A DNA stretch of 64,000 nucleotides from contig JAAHGL010000022.1 of assembly GCA_010692635.1 (NCBI GenBank), positions 36,036 through 100,035 of the forward strand, written 5' to 3'. The notes under the pieces were generated by a model. It was not told the DNA's origin and did no database searches. It saw only the letters and a program-made list of their open reading frames with translations. How positions within the stretch are numbered: position 1 is the first letter of the stretch; the number at the start of each line of letters is the position of its first letter. This DNA is from Symploca sp. SIO2C1. GTDB taxonomy: Bacteria; Cyanobacteriota; Cyanobacteriia; Cyanobacteriales; Coleofasciculaceae. Of the stretch, positions 45,141-54,474 are shown piece by piece. A program made the translations under genes and the position numbers.

Positions 45141-45761
45141 CTAGTTCTTAATTTTTTGAGGAACAGTTGAATTTACTGATTCGCGAGCGTGTAAGTGGTT
45201 GAACCAATCTCTTAAGTGAGGATACTCCAACAACCAATCTTCATTTAAACGCAAGCTGTAGTAACCAAAGGAACATAGCGCAGCTATATCTGCTGCGGTC
45301 CAGGTTTCATCGCCTAATAAGTATTTAAACTGGGATAATTGTTGCTCGAAAATGGAAAAAAGACGATTAATTGAGGTTTCTAATTTTTTACGATACCAAG
45401 GGGAGGTTATATTGTTAGTCAAGTTGAGTATCCATAAATTGATGATATTATCACCTAAATTATCTGCTAGTTCTTCCCATTTACGACACTCAAGCTTTGT
45501 CCGAGGCTCACTTGGGTAAAAACGAGGTTCTGGATAAGTTTCGTCTAGATACTCTGCAATTAATGTAGAATCCCAAATAACTATCCCATCTTCATCTATC
45601 AACACAGGAACTCGACCAATAGGAGAAATTTGGAGAAATTCAGGGGGCTTATTACGTAAGTTAATTTCTTTGAAGTCACAATCTAATTGTTTCTCTGCTA
45701 ACAAGATTCTGATTTTACGAGAAAAATTTGATTGCTGATGATAATATAATATTCTATTCAT
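45141..45761 (-). CDS. Glutathione S-transferase family protein
   Basis: A 206-residue GST. The thioredoxin-like half includes LYYHQQSNFSRKIRILLAEK with an N-terminal serine/tyrosine site, INLRNKPPEFLQISPIGRVPVL with the cis-proline, and DSTLIAEYLDETYP that binds glutathione. The helical half ends with WTAADIAALCSFGYY. It conjugates or isomerises electrophiles; substrate unknown. Tight spacing to xdhC suggests co-transcription. The 140-bp gap to the divergent monooxygenase is AT-rich and should hold both promoters. Confidence 0.88.
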   Translation of the reverse strand: MNRILYYHQQSNFSRKIRILLAEKQLDCDFKEINLRNKPPEFLQISPIGRVPVLIDEDGIVIWDSTLIAEYLDETYPEPRFYPSEPRTKLECRKWEELADNLGDNIINLWILNLTNNITSPWYRKKLETSINRLFSIFEQQLSQFKYLLGDETWTAADIAALCSFGYYSLRLNEDWLLEYPHLRDWFNHLHARESVNSTVPQKIKN

Positions 45762-45901
45762 TGGATATCTCCAGAAAAAATATGAATTTTATTTCATACA
45801 ATTTTATACAATACAGGAAACACCTGCAAGAAGTAAGTAAAGCACAAGGAATCGGGTTAGATAACTGATATAATTACACGGATTGCTTTTAAATTAAGTA
45901 A

Positions 45902-47065
45902 GTGAGTATAAAACCATTGATAGAAAAGGTAGCTATTATTGGTGCTGGACCTGGGGGTTTAGCTGTTGCGATCGCACTTCGGAAATTGGGATACGATGTT
46001 CAAGTGTACGAAAAAGCAAAAGATTTTCGCCCAGTTGGCGGTGGACTAGGATTGCTCCCAAATGGTTTAAATTTCCTTGCTGCGATCGAACCTGGCATAG
46101 TAGAAACTATCAAAAATGCAGGTTGTGAGGTTAGCGCAAGCGTTGTAAAAAATACTCAGGGTGAAACAATCCGCACTAACCCTGTAAATAGGTATCAGGA
46201 TCAATATAATCAGCCCTTAATCACAATTTGGTGGTGGAATTTGCAACAAATTCTTGCCTCTAAGCTGCCCTCTGATAGTATTCATCTTAACCATCGTTGT
46301 ATCGGTTTTACACAAGATGATGATCTTGTGACCATAGATTTTGAAGGCGGTAAAAAGGTTAGTACAGATTTACTTATTGGAGCAGATGGCATTAATTCTG
46401 CAATTAGAAAGACTTTAATTAGAGATGGAGAACCTCGCTATTTAGGAAGTATGTCTTGGCGTACTGTAATTAAATATCACCAAGAATTACTTAATGCCAG
46501 TGAACTAGCATTTGTCAAAGGGAATCAAGACTTTATGTTCTTGTTAAATCTTGGCAACGATTACATTTATTGGGGATATCGTCAATCATCATCAGATTAT
46601 CTTCCTTCTCAAGATGCCGCTGCAGTTAAATTGCGCATTCTTGAGCAAGTGGCAAATTGGGGAGAATCATTACAAGCACTAGTGGAAGCAACACCAGCAG
46701 AGCGAATTTTTGAATCACCAATTTGCGATCGCTTACCGCTTAAATTTTGGAGTCAAGGCAGAGTTACTTTATTAGGCGATGCAGCTCATCCTATGTCACC
46801 TTCTGTTGGACAGGGAGCAAATAGTACTTTTGAAGATGCATATGAACTGGCGTTGTGCTGTTCTCAAGCATCCAATATTCAAGAAGCACTAAGTGATTAT
46901 GAACAAAGGCGTATTCCACGTACAAAAATAATGCAAGAGCGTAGTGCTTTAGGTGAAAGGCGTTACTTTACAAGCGCTCATGAGGCTGATGCTCAAAACA
47001 TGGAGGAGCACTTACAGATGAGTCGTGAACAATTTCAAGATTGGGTTTTCAACTATAAACCTTAG
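45902..47065 (+). CDS. FAD-dependent aromatic-type monooxygenase
   Basis: A 387-residue class A flavin monooxygenase (GTG start). The Rossmann motif is VAIIGAGPGGLAVAIAL, the DG motif is LLIGADGINSAIR, and the GD motif is VTLLGDAAHPMSPSVGQGANSTFED. The family includes salicylate, urate (HpxO) and zeaxanthin-type hydroxylases. Divergent neighbours for xanthine dehydrogenase maturation make urate hydroxylation one testable idea, but PVGGGLGLLPNG-type substrate residues do not decide it. A second related flavoprotein follows in the same direction. Confidence 0.85.
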   Translation: MSIKPLIEKVAIIGAGPGGLAVAIALRKLGYDVQVYEKAKDFRPVGGGLGLLPNGLNFLAAIEPGIVETIKNAGCEVSASVVKNTQGETIRTNPVNRYQDQYNQPLITIWWWNLQQILASKLPSDSIHLNHRCIGFTQDDDLVTIDFEGGKKVSTDLLIGADGINSAIRKTLIRDGEPRYLGSMSWRTVIKYHQELLNASELAFVKGNQDFMFLLNLGNDYIYWGYRQSSSDYLPSQDAAAVKLRILEQVANWGESLQALVEATPAERIFESPICDRLPLKFWSQGRVTLLGDAAHPMSPSVGQGANSTFEDAYELALCCSQASNIQEALSDYEQRRIPRTKIMQERSALGERRYFTSAHEADAQNMEEHLQMSREQFQDWVFNYKP

Positions 47066-47182
47066 TCAAAATGATAATTGTATTTTACCTTAATCCTCCC
47101 TCCCTGCTACCTGAGTTGTTACATGCTTATTACTTATTCATTATCCCTATATTCAACCAAAGAAAATTAATTGAGATATAAG

Positions 47183-48640
47183 ATGAATCATCCCTACAAA
47201 AAAAACGTTGTCATTATTGGAGGAGGTCCGGCGGGATTAGGGGCAGCTTTAATGTTAGTCAAAAGAGGTTGGACGGAGATTACTGTTCTGGAAAAAAGAC
47301 CATCGGCGGATTATTACGAGCCAGATAAATCCTTTAGTTATCAAATTGATGGTCGAGGACAGAAATTAACCTATTTATTAGAACTTACTCCCAAACTAGC
47401 TGATTTGAGTGTCCCTAATACTGACTTTTACTTTACTATCATTCAAAAAGACGGTACACGCAAAACTATTAAGCTACCCATTGCTGATTCTAAGCGTAAA
47501 ACTGCCTATTGGTTGCCAAGAGCAGCTTTTGTAGATCTATTTTATCAAGAAATTACTCAACATTGGCAAGATTCGATTCAGGTCTTATTTCAAACTGAAT
47601 GTGTAGAGATTAAACAAAATCAAGATAATTTAGAAATTATTACCCAGTCTAGGGACAAACAACAATTGACCTTGACTCCTACTCTGGTAGTAGGTTGTGA
47701 TGGCTTAAACTCTATTGTCCGTCAAACTCTTCATCAATGGCAACAAGGAACATCAGATTCCTTTGTCATGCAACAATTCCCATCTCCTAGTACTGGTTTA
47801 AGATACAAAGTGCTTACTCTCCCTCCCCAATTTCCCCTATCAGAGACAGCAGGAGATTTAGCACAATCTACAATGGCTTACGGCATTAGGTCTACTTTTA
47901 AAGGGCGTCAAAAAGCAATTTCTCTGGGGTTATTACCCTTTAAAAATCCTGATCAACCCAGAACCGCAAATATTATTACCTACCCAGATCATGAAATTTG
48001 GCAATTAGAAGCTACAGCAGAAGTTGAACAATTTCTGAAACAAGCCTTTCCTCAGCTTCCCTTGGAAAAGATTCTGTCTCCTGAAGAAATAGCTAGATTT
48101 ACCTCCAGTGATGGTGGTAAATTTCCGATTCCTCAATATTGTTCAGGCTTGCATCAAATCTGGGGACAACCTCAAGATAATCAAGGGACAGGGGTAATTT
48201 TATTGGGAGATGCAGCTCATTGTTTTCCTCCTGATATTGGACAAGGAGTTAATTCGGCTTTAGAAGATGTCTATCTTTTGCATGAAATTTTGGCAGAAAC
48301 TCAAGATAATCTCTCTGAAGCACTCCCTCGGTATGAAAGTTTACGTCAACCTGATATTAAAGCCTTAATCCGCTTAGTACAAATTAGCTATCCTTGGCAA
48401 TATAATCAAGACCCTTTACAGAAAAAGTTATGGAGTGTTAATTTCTTTCTACGCTTACTTTTGAGTCGTGGGTTTCCTTTACTGTTTAATCCCCATTCCT
48501 TCATACTGATTCAAAATCATGAACTATCTTACTCAGAAATCCTTGCTAAAAGTAACGGCACAACAAAGGCTTTAGGTATTTTGGCAGGATTAGCAATATT
48601 GACTTTCGCTATCTTGTTTGGTTACTTTCGCTACTACTAA
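47183..48640 (+). CDS. FAD-dependent monooxygenase with C-terminal membrane anchor
   Basis: About 485 residues from the ATG at 47183 (a TTG four codons upstream stays in frame). FAD sites: VVIIGGGPAGLGAALML, VVGCDGLNSIVRQTL and VILLGDAAHCFPPDIGQGVNSALED. Length and C-terminal membrane helix (LGILAGLAILTFAILFGYF) recall kynurenine 3-monooxygenase-like enzymes. Substrate unknown. It follows the other flavoprotein by 117 bp. Its last 4 bp overlap the convergent lptC-like gene. Confidence 0.83.
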   Translation: MNHPYKKNVVIIGGGPAGLGAALMLVKRGWTEITVLEKRPSADYYEPDKSFSYQIDGRGQKLTYLLELTPKLADLSVPNTDFYFTIIQKDGTRKTIKLPIADSKRKTAYWLPRAAFVDLFYQEITQHWQDSIQVLFQTECVEIKQNQDNLEIITQSRDKQQLTLTPTLVVGCDGLNSIVRQTLHQWQQGTSDSFVMQQFPSPSTGLRYKVLTLPPQFPLSETAGDLAQSTMAYGIRSTFKGRQKAISLGLLPFKNPDQPRTANIITYPDHEIWQLEATAEVEQFLKQAFPQLPLEKILSPEEIARFTSSDGGKFPIPQYCSGLHQIWGQPQDNQGTGVILLGDAAHCFPPDIGQGVNSALEDVYLLHEILAETQDNLSEALPRYESLRQPDIKALIRLVQISYPWQYNQDPLQKKLWSVNFFLRLLLSRGFPLLFNPHSFILIQNHELSYSEILAKSNGTTKALGILAGLAILTFAILFGYFRYY

Positions 48641-49830
48641 GGAATAATTTCCGTCACTACCCTCTCACCCACACCACTACTAACCACAATACTTTTATCC
48701 TCAAGCCTCCCTACTGCTGTCTCACCTTTGGTACTAAATACGGGATCAGTTTGTTGATAGATCACGTTACCAGATGCTTGAAGATTTTGAGTTGGAATTT
48801 CCCACTTCAGCCGATTGGCATAGAGTTTAGCTTGATTGCGGCTGCCGATGCTTTGGACTCCGCCTGTTAAATTAGCAACTTCTCGCTCCAAATCTACTTG
48901 ACCTTGGTTACCTGTAAGTGTAACTTTTTCTTGCTGATGGAGAATTTTGATCGGTTGATCAGAGACTACTGTTTCCTTGTTTAAGTCCCAAACAGTTAAA
49001 TTACTCGACATCAACAGTGGTGGCTCTACCGAAGTCAGTTGAACATTCTGTTTCAACTTGGTTATCTTAGTTTTCAAGTTTACCTCAGACTGATCTGCCT
49101 CCACTCGTTCAGTTACCTGCTTGTCTTTGTACCGTTCCATCTGAATGCGCTTGTTTCCAGTCAGCTTCTGCTCTTTGATGTGCCAAACCAAACGTTCTGT
49201 TTTCATGTGCAAGTTGGGCCTTTTGGAAATCGCCGTGACTTGAGTGAGTAATTCTAGCTGCTGCTTGCGACTAAGGTATCGCCCTTCCTTTGCCGACACT
49301 TGAATTTGTTCGGGGGGATTTGTCTTCAAGTTTTGGGGAACAAGGTTATCTTTGAGGTTGCTGCGAACAAGATTACCTTTGAGGTTATTGCGGACAATTA
49401 ATAAATCTTCCTGAGGACGCCATTCTAACTCATCTCCCTTAAAATTAGCACCGTTGCGGAGATCGGTGGCACTAATCTCTCCTCTAAGCAAGATTTTCTC
49501 TCCATCCTCTCGAACTTCTCCACTTTTCGCCGACACCTTGAGGATCTTTTCCCCATCTTGAAACAAATCACCAGTCGGCTGTTCAATACGAGCTAGTTTT
49601 TTGTCTTTAGTGTAGATTGCTCGCTTTGCCTTAACTTGCCATACAGGACGCCCTTTTTGATCAGCATGATCGAGAGTTATATTGTTAAAAATTAGGCTTC
49701 CTTCAATTTCTGTTGCAGAAGTGTCTTGTTCAATTTTTCTTGAGGTGTAGGTTTGAGTATTACAAGCAGATAATAGCCCAATGGAAAAAAAGGCAAATGT
49801 AAACGCTACAAATCGTTTAACCTTTGCCAT
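48637..49830 (-). CDS. lptC: LptC-family LPS export lipoprotein
   Basis: About 397 residues. I prefer the ATG at 49830 because it yields a compact lipoprotein signal (MAKVKRFVAFTFAFFSIGLL then SAC). Upstream in-frame starts at 49878 and 49893 would add a long, unusual leader. The body has repeated beta-strand units with the LptC pattern: GSLIFNNITLDHADQKGRPVWQV, AKSGEVREDGEKILL and VWDLNKETVVS. LptC bridges the inner-membrane exporter to periplasmic LptA. It is larger than the E. coli protein, as in other cyanobacteria where LptC and LptA-like repeats merge. A NYN-domain gene precedes it closely. Confidence 0.85.
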   Translation of the reverse strand: MAKVKRFVAFTFAFFSIGLLSACNTQTYTSRKIEQDTSATEIEGSLIFNNITLDHADQKGRPVWQVKAKRAIYTKDKKLARIEQPTGDLFQDGEKILKVSAKSGEVREDGEKILLRGEISATDLRNGANFKGDELEWRPQEDLLIVRNNLKGNLVRSNLKDNLVPQNLKTNPPEQIQVSAKEGRYLSRKQQLELLTQVTAISKRPNLHMKTERLVWHIKEQKLTGNKRIQMERYKDKQVTERVEADQSEVNLKTKITKLKQNVQLTSVEPPLLMSSNLTVWDLNKETVVSDQPIKILHQQEKVTLTGNQGQVDLEREVANLTGGVQSIGSRNQAKLYANRLKWEIPTQNLQASGNVIYQQTDPVFSTKGETAVGRLEDKSIVVSSGVGERVVTEIIP

Positions 49831-49864
49831 TTTTTTTAATTTCTGTCCCAAGGGGACTGCAAAA

Positions 49865-50467
49865 TTACTCTTCCTGCTCATTAAGAAGACCAATGCCAGA
49901 TAATGGACGGTAGGAATATTGGGTGCGAGGCATCTTTTGAACCTGTTCTTTGATGTTATCCAGGTCGATGTAGCGATCAGCTACATTAATCAGACTATCA
50001 CTAGTCATCGAACGCAAGCTAACTACCTCAACCCGAGCACCTCGATAACTGATAGCATCTACTGCATAGGCAAGATCCCCATCGCCACTAACAAGAACAG
50101 CGGTGTCGTAAGAACCAACTAAAGCCATCATGTCTACAGCAATTTCTACGTCCAAATTCGCTTTTTTAGAGCCATCTGGCAACTGAACTAAATCTTTGGC
50201 GATTACCCGGTAGCCGTTGCGACGCATCCACAGCAAAAAACCTTGTTGCTTCTCGTTAGTTCGATCAACCCCAGTATAAAAGAAAGAGCGTAGTAACCTT
50301 GAACCACCAGTCAAACGACACAATAACTTGGTGTAGTCAATTTCAATTCCTAATTGCAGAGCAGCATAAAATAAATTTGAACCATCAATGAAAATAGCAA
50401 CGCGACCTCGATTTTCTAAAACTTGCTCAGGTGTAAAAACTGGATCTGTATTAAAGTTATTCAACAT
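49865..50467 (-). CDS. NYN domain (LabA/DUF88) protein
   Basis: A 200-residue PIN-like NYN protein. The acidic nuclease-type site is made by IFIDGSNLFY, ANLDVEIAVDMM and VLVSGDGDLAYAV, then VEVVSLR. LabA of Synechococcus, in the same family, acts in circadian output, and other members are RNases or sensors of unknown ligand. It lies 34 bp upstream of lptC on the same strand, an arrangement worth noting. Family call firm, function open. Confidence 0.88.
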   Translation of the reverse strand: MLNNFNTDPVFTPEQVLENRGRVAIFIDGSNLFYAALQLGIEIDYTKLLCRLTGGSRLLRSFFYTGVDRTNEKQQGFLLWMRRNGYRVIAKDLVQLPDGSKKANLDVEIAVDMMALVGSYDTAVLVSGDGDLAYAVDAISYRGARVEVVSLRSMTSDSLINVADRYIDLDNIKEQVQKMPRTQYSYRPLSGIGLLNEQEE

Positions 50468-50588
50468 GGTAATTGTTATACCTCATTTGTTATGTAATTT
50501 TTTTCTCAAAAAAAATGATGCCTCCTTGCCTCATCACCAAAAATTTTCTAGCCATCATTAAATCTTATAGCTAAGACGCCAAACAATA

Positions 50589-52178
50589 TTATTCTTGTTC
50601 CAGTGGCACAAAAACTGGTTTTGGTTTATTCAATTTTTGATTAGGGGGTAAGATTCCCCAAATTGAGTGAGTATCATAAGTTGTGGCTTTGATCATTGTT
50701 TGGTTATTGAAGTCGATGGTAAAACCTAACTGATGGTAGATATCAGTGCTGATATTAGGAATAACTGATGATAGCAAGTAGGCAGCAAGCCTAACGGATT
50801 CTAAAATGCTATACAAAACTTCTTCGACTGCTTGCTGTTTACCCTCCTTGTATAGGCTCCAAGGAGCCTGCTCATCAATAAATTTGTTACTGGCTCGCAC
50901 CAAAGTTAGTATCTCTCGGCAAGCTTCACTAAAAGCCAGAGACTGGTAAGCTCTAGCAACTCGCTCTCCTAGTTCTAGACTGATGGATTTTAGGGGATGA
51001 TCTACAGGAATATCTGAGGCATTGATATCTGGTACACGAGCTTGACAGTATTTGTTAGTCATTCCCAGAGTACGATTGAGCAAATTGCCCAAGCTTTTTG
51101 CTAAATCGGCATTGACAGTATCAATAAAACGAGTTTTATTAAAGTCCCCATCTCGCCCAAATTCAATCTCTTTGAGAAAGTAGTAACGAACTGCATCAGC
51201 ACCATAGCGATTAACCAGTTCTACTGGATCGAGAGTATTGCCTAGAGTTTTTCCCATCTTCTGACCATCCTTAGTAAGAAAGCCATGCCCGAAGACACAA
51301 TATGGTATTGGTAGATACGCTGACATTAACATTGCTGGCCAGTAAACTGCATGAAAACGCAGAATATCTTTACCAATTAGATGCAAATTGATTGGCCACC
51401 ATTTTTTTAAGGCATTTTCTAGGGTAGGTTCGGTATCTGGCTCAAGGAGTGCAGTAACGTAGCCTAGTAAAGCATCAAACCAAACATAGATGGTGTGTTT
51501 AGGATCTCCCGGCACAGGGAAACCCCAATCCAAATTAACTCGTGAAATTGAAAAATCCTGAAGTCCTTGTTTGACAAAGCTTAAAACTTCATTGCGACGG
51601 CTTTCTGGTTGGATAAAATCCGGTTGCTGTTGATAAAGTTTTTCTAACTGGTTTTGATACTTGGAAAGTCGGAAAAAGTAGTTTTGTTCATCCCGCCATT
51701 CAGCTTTTATATTAGGGTGAATTGGGCAGTATTTTTCTTCTAATAGCTCCCGTTCTTCTTTGAATTCTTCACAGGAGACGCAGTACCACCCTTTTTGTTG
51801 TCCTAAGTAAATATCACCTCGTTCCCAAACCCGACCAAAAAATTCTTTGACCATCGCCTCATGACGGGGTGATGTCGTGCGACTGAAGCGATCATACTGA
51901 ATATTTAACTTTTGCCAGAGGGTATCAAACCCATCAACTACCTTGTCACAATGCTCTTGAGGCTGTAGTCCTTTACTTTGGGCGGTCCGCTGAATTTTTT
52001 GTCCATGCTCATCCGTACCAGTAATTAACAACACGGATTTGCCTCTTAATCTTTCAAATCGAGCTCTTGCATCCGCTGCTATCGTTGTATAGGCACTCCC
52101 AATATGGGGTAAGCCATTGACGTAATAGAGCGGTGTTGTAACGGCAAATGTGTTTCTATTTGTATCGGTATGACTCAT
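50589..52178 (-). CDS. metG: Methionyl-tRNA synthetase
   Basis: A 529-residue class I synthetase charging tRNA-Met. HIGH motif is PHIGSAY near residue 20. A zinc knuckle region reads CVSCEEF...YCPIHPN. The KMSKS equivalent is DGQKMGKTLGNTLDP, with Gly and Thr at the variable positions. The anticodon domain follows. There is no C-terminal EMAPII-type extension. Divergent repeats are absent upstream. It is followed by an 85-bp gap to the NYN gene on the same strand. Confidence 0.96.
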   Translation of the reverse strand: MSHTDTNRNTFAVTTPLYYVNGLPHIGSAYTTIAADARARFERLRGKSVLLITGTDEHGQKIQRTAQSKGLQPQEHCDKVVDGFDTLWQKLNIQYDRFSRTTSPRHEAMVKEFFGRVWERGDIYLGQQKGWYCVSCEEFKEERELLEEKYCPIHPNIKAEWRDEQNYFFRLSKYQNQLEKLYQQQPDFIQPESRRNEVLSFVKQGLQDFSISRVNLDWGFPVPGDPKHTIYVWFDALLGYVTALLEPDTEPTLENALKKWWPINLHLIGKDILRFHAVYWPAMLMSAYLPIPYCVFGHGFLTKDGQKMGKTLGNTLDPVELVNRYGADAVRYYFLKEIEFGRDGDFNKTRFIDTVNADLAKSLGNLLNRTLGMTNKYCQARVPDINASDIPVDHPLKSISLELGERVARAYQSLAFSEACREILTLVRASNKFIDEQAPWSLYKEGKQQAVEEVLYSILESVRLAAYLLSSVIPNISTDIYHQLGFTIDFNNQTMIKATTYDTHSIWGILPPNQKLNKPKPVFVPLEQE

Positions 52179-52627
52179 CTGAGTGAAAAAAACGCCCTCC
52201 TATAACTTACTTCTAATTTTTAGAGTATGGCTATGAGTATTAATTGCAATTGCTGCTATATTCAATTACCTTCTGCTATATTTAATTAACTTCAGGTAAC
52301 CCCTTGGACAACAATAAGCTTAAGTATTTATACTTTAAAGCATCTGTCAACATGTAATATTAACCTGTTTTGGTGACATCCTCCTGCTATTCATCCTAAC
52401 GGGTAGAGCCTGAGCTGTCCGGGCTTCCAATCTGGGTTTTCTGCTTTGAATGTTGTAGATCTACTCTTGCAGTACACGAATCTTGGCTTGCACTTTCCAG
52501 CAGAAATCACAAACCTGTGAGAACCAAAAGGCAGGTGCATCTTGAGGGAGCATCCCACCTATGAATCATTGGTAACAAGTTAAGCCAAAAATGTCTTTGT
52601 CAAGGAGCAGGGGAGAGGAAATACAAT
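52179..52627. other. Intergenic region between metG and hli
   Basis: No gene is seen. The left part (to about 52380) is AT-rich and should contain the metG promoter. The right part (about 52390-52580) is more G+C-rich and contains short complementary pieces such as GAGCATCCCACCT and ATTGGTAACAAGTTAAG, a distant match to the 43036 repeat end. A small RNA or an old mobile-element relic are both possible. Confidence 0.4.
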
Positions 52628-52825
52628 TTAAAGTAAACCCAGCCAGGTTAATAAACCTTGACCTGTGATCAATTCCAATAGCAACAGACCGACAAAGGCA
52701 ATCATGGCAAATCGTCCGTTGATTTGCTCAGCGTAGGGTGTCCAACCAAAAGCTGGTTCTGGTTGGTTATCAGATTCCGGGAAAGATTGTTCAGATTTTT
52801 CAGGAGTAGAGGTTTCAGAACTCAT
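52628..52825 (-). CDS. High light-inducible protein (Hli/Scp)
   Basis: A 65-residue one-helix relative of plant light-harvesting proteins. After a polar N-terminus the chlorophyll-binding helix reads [25 protein letters not shown], with the conserved ExxNGRxAM motif. Such proteins sit in thylakoids, bind chlorophyll and carotenoid, and protect or assist assembly of photosystem II under strong light. It is a single gene upstream of sdhB's 3' end on the same strand. Confidence 0.93.
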   Translation of the reverse strand: MSSETSTPEKSEQSFPESDNQPEPAFGWTPYAEQINGRFAMIAFVGLLLLELITGQGLLTWLGLL

Positions 52826-52945
52826 GGTTTTAATTAAGGAACTCCAAAAAATAAATTATCAAATTTTTAGATTTGACTTGCTTGTCTTACTCCCCCAGCT
52901 CCCTGTGCTCCCCCAGCGAATGGGATTTTTTTATTTGGAAGTCCC

Positions 52946-53950
52946 TTAAGCTTCCTCCTCAACTGTTGGAGACTGTATATTTTGTACCGATTCAATCAGC
53001 GATCGCACTTGGGATGCTCCCATTGATGATTCAAATCCCAAGGGGAATTTACCCCGCACAAGCATACGTAATCCCAACGGACCCAAACTAATCAATCCCT
53101 TGATATCTCTAAAGGAGTTGCCTACTACCTGCAAACCAAACTTACGCTCATCAATCCAGCCTCCTTGTTTAACTAAATTAATTAGTACCTTGCGATGGCG
53201 GATCTGTCGGCTATCTTGGTCATCCTTGCGGTCAAGAATTTCCTGTTTTATTTTACCTATTTGATCCATAGGGGCAACATCCATCGGGCAAACTGCGTTG
53301 CACATATAACAGCGAGTGCAACCCCAGACCCCTTGAGTACCTCGATTGTGTTCGCCCAAACGACTTTCCTTTTGATCATCACGAGAGTCTGCTACCATCC
53401 GTTGTGCCTTAGCTAAAGCATGAGGACCAACAAAATCTGGGTTGACCTCCCGAGCATTGCATTCGGAATAACAAGCACCGCACAGAATACAGTTACCCAT
53501 TTGATCCAAACGCGATCGCTCTTCAGGAGTCTGCAAAAACTCTCGTTCAGGAACCATCCTGGCGCTAGTGCTAATATAGGGGTCAACATTTTCCAAGTTG
53601 TCCCAAAAGCTACGCATATCTACAACTAAATCCTTAATTACCGGCATATTACCTAGTGGTGCAACAGTAATTTCTGGAATTTTCCCTGAACCGTCCCGAT
53701 GCAGCCTTTGTAATTCATTACCAATATTTTCCTTACAAGCCAGAGCTGAGCGACCATTAATACGCATACCACAACTGCCACAAATTGTATTGCGGCAATT
53801 TTTGCGAAAAGCAAGGCTCCCATCCTGCTCCCATTTAATCCGATTTAGGCATTCGAGAATTGTGTTTCCCTCTTCCACCTCCAGGGTATAAGTCTGGACA
53901 ACGGGAGAGGTACTTCTAGTCTGTCGAATAATTGTAAAACAAACTTGCAT
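52946..53950 (-). CDS. sdhB: Succinate dehydrogenase/fumarate reductase iron-sulphur subunit
   Basis: About 334 residues from the ATG at 53950 (a GTG two codons earlier is possible). Three clusters are visible: CRNTICGSCGMRINGRSALAC for 2Fe-2S, split by normal spacing; CILCGACYSEC for 4Fe-4S; and CTRCYMCNAVCP for 3Fe-4S/4Fe-4S. It is longer than the E. coli subunit by about 95 residues at the C-terminus. It works with the flavoprotein encoded at 9929, 41 kb away. A MITE-like element lies 60 bp upstream. Confidence 0.93.
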   Translation of the reverse strand: MQVCFTIIRQTRSTSPVVQTYTLEVEEGNTILECLNRIKWEQDGSLAFRKNCRNTICGSCGMRINGRSALACKENIGNELQRLHRDGSGKIPEITVAPLGNMPVIKDLVVDMRSFWDNLENVDPYISTSARMVPEREFLQTPEERSRLDQMGNCILCGACYSECNAREVNPDFVGPHALAKAQRMVADSRDDQKESRLGEHNRGTQGVWGCTRCYMCNAVCPMDVAPMDQIGKIKQEILDRKDDQDSRQIRHRKVLINLVKQGGWIDERKFGLQVVGNSFRDIKGLISLGPLGLRMLVRGKFPLGFESSMGASQVRSLIESVQNIQSPTVEEEA

Positions 53951-54010
53951 GGTCACTAATCTGCTACAAATTTTATTTTATAAGATTGATGAAAAATTGC
54001 CTCCCTATGA

Positions 54011-54145
54011 GCTACCACCGGGTGAGCGAAAAAAAAGGGTGGGGAGATGGGGAGATAGGGAGATAGGGAAACAAAGGAAAACTAATGATTTGAGAGGATA
54101 CTTCGCTAGAAATTTCTTCCCTAATTTCGCTCACCCGCTACCACC
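54011..54145. mobile_element. MITE-like element with 12-bp TIRs and 9-bp target duplication
   Basis: Perfect ends GGGTGAGCGAAA (54020-54031) and TTTCGCTCACCC (54125-54136) are flanked by GCTACCACC on both sides (54011-54019 and 54137-54145). The interior has a GGGAGAT array. The first six end bases and the 9-bp duplication match the element at 5329-5536. The following 54146-54474 contains no gene I can support. Confidence 0.85.
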
Positions 54146-54474
54146 AATACAACTCATTCTCACCAGAAAAGGTGGTCGATAAGCTCAGTTATTTCAATAG
54201 TAGGATAAATTACCGCTAGAGAGCTGTCATTTTATACTAAAATACATCTATTTTGAACTCCGATTCAGAGACTTGAGCTGGAGCTAACTTTCTCATGGCA
54301 GCTTAAGTGAGTGACCAAATAATCGGTTATTGTGGAAATAAGTGAAGATTTTGATAAGTGATCTAAAAATTGTTGTCAACTTAGATGGATTTAACGATAT
54401 ATTTTTTATAGAGCCAAAACTTGGCATCAAATAATCTTTACCATCCTGAAAGTTGAAGGATATCTTGTGAGCTC

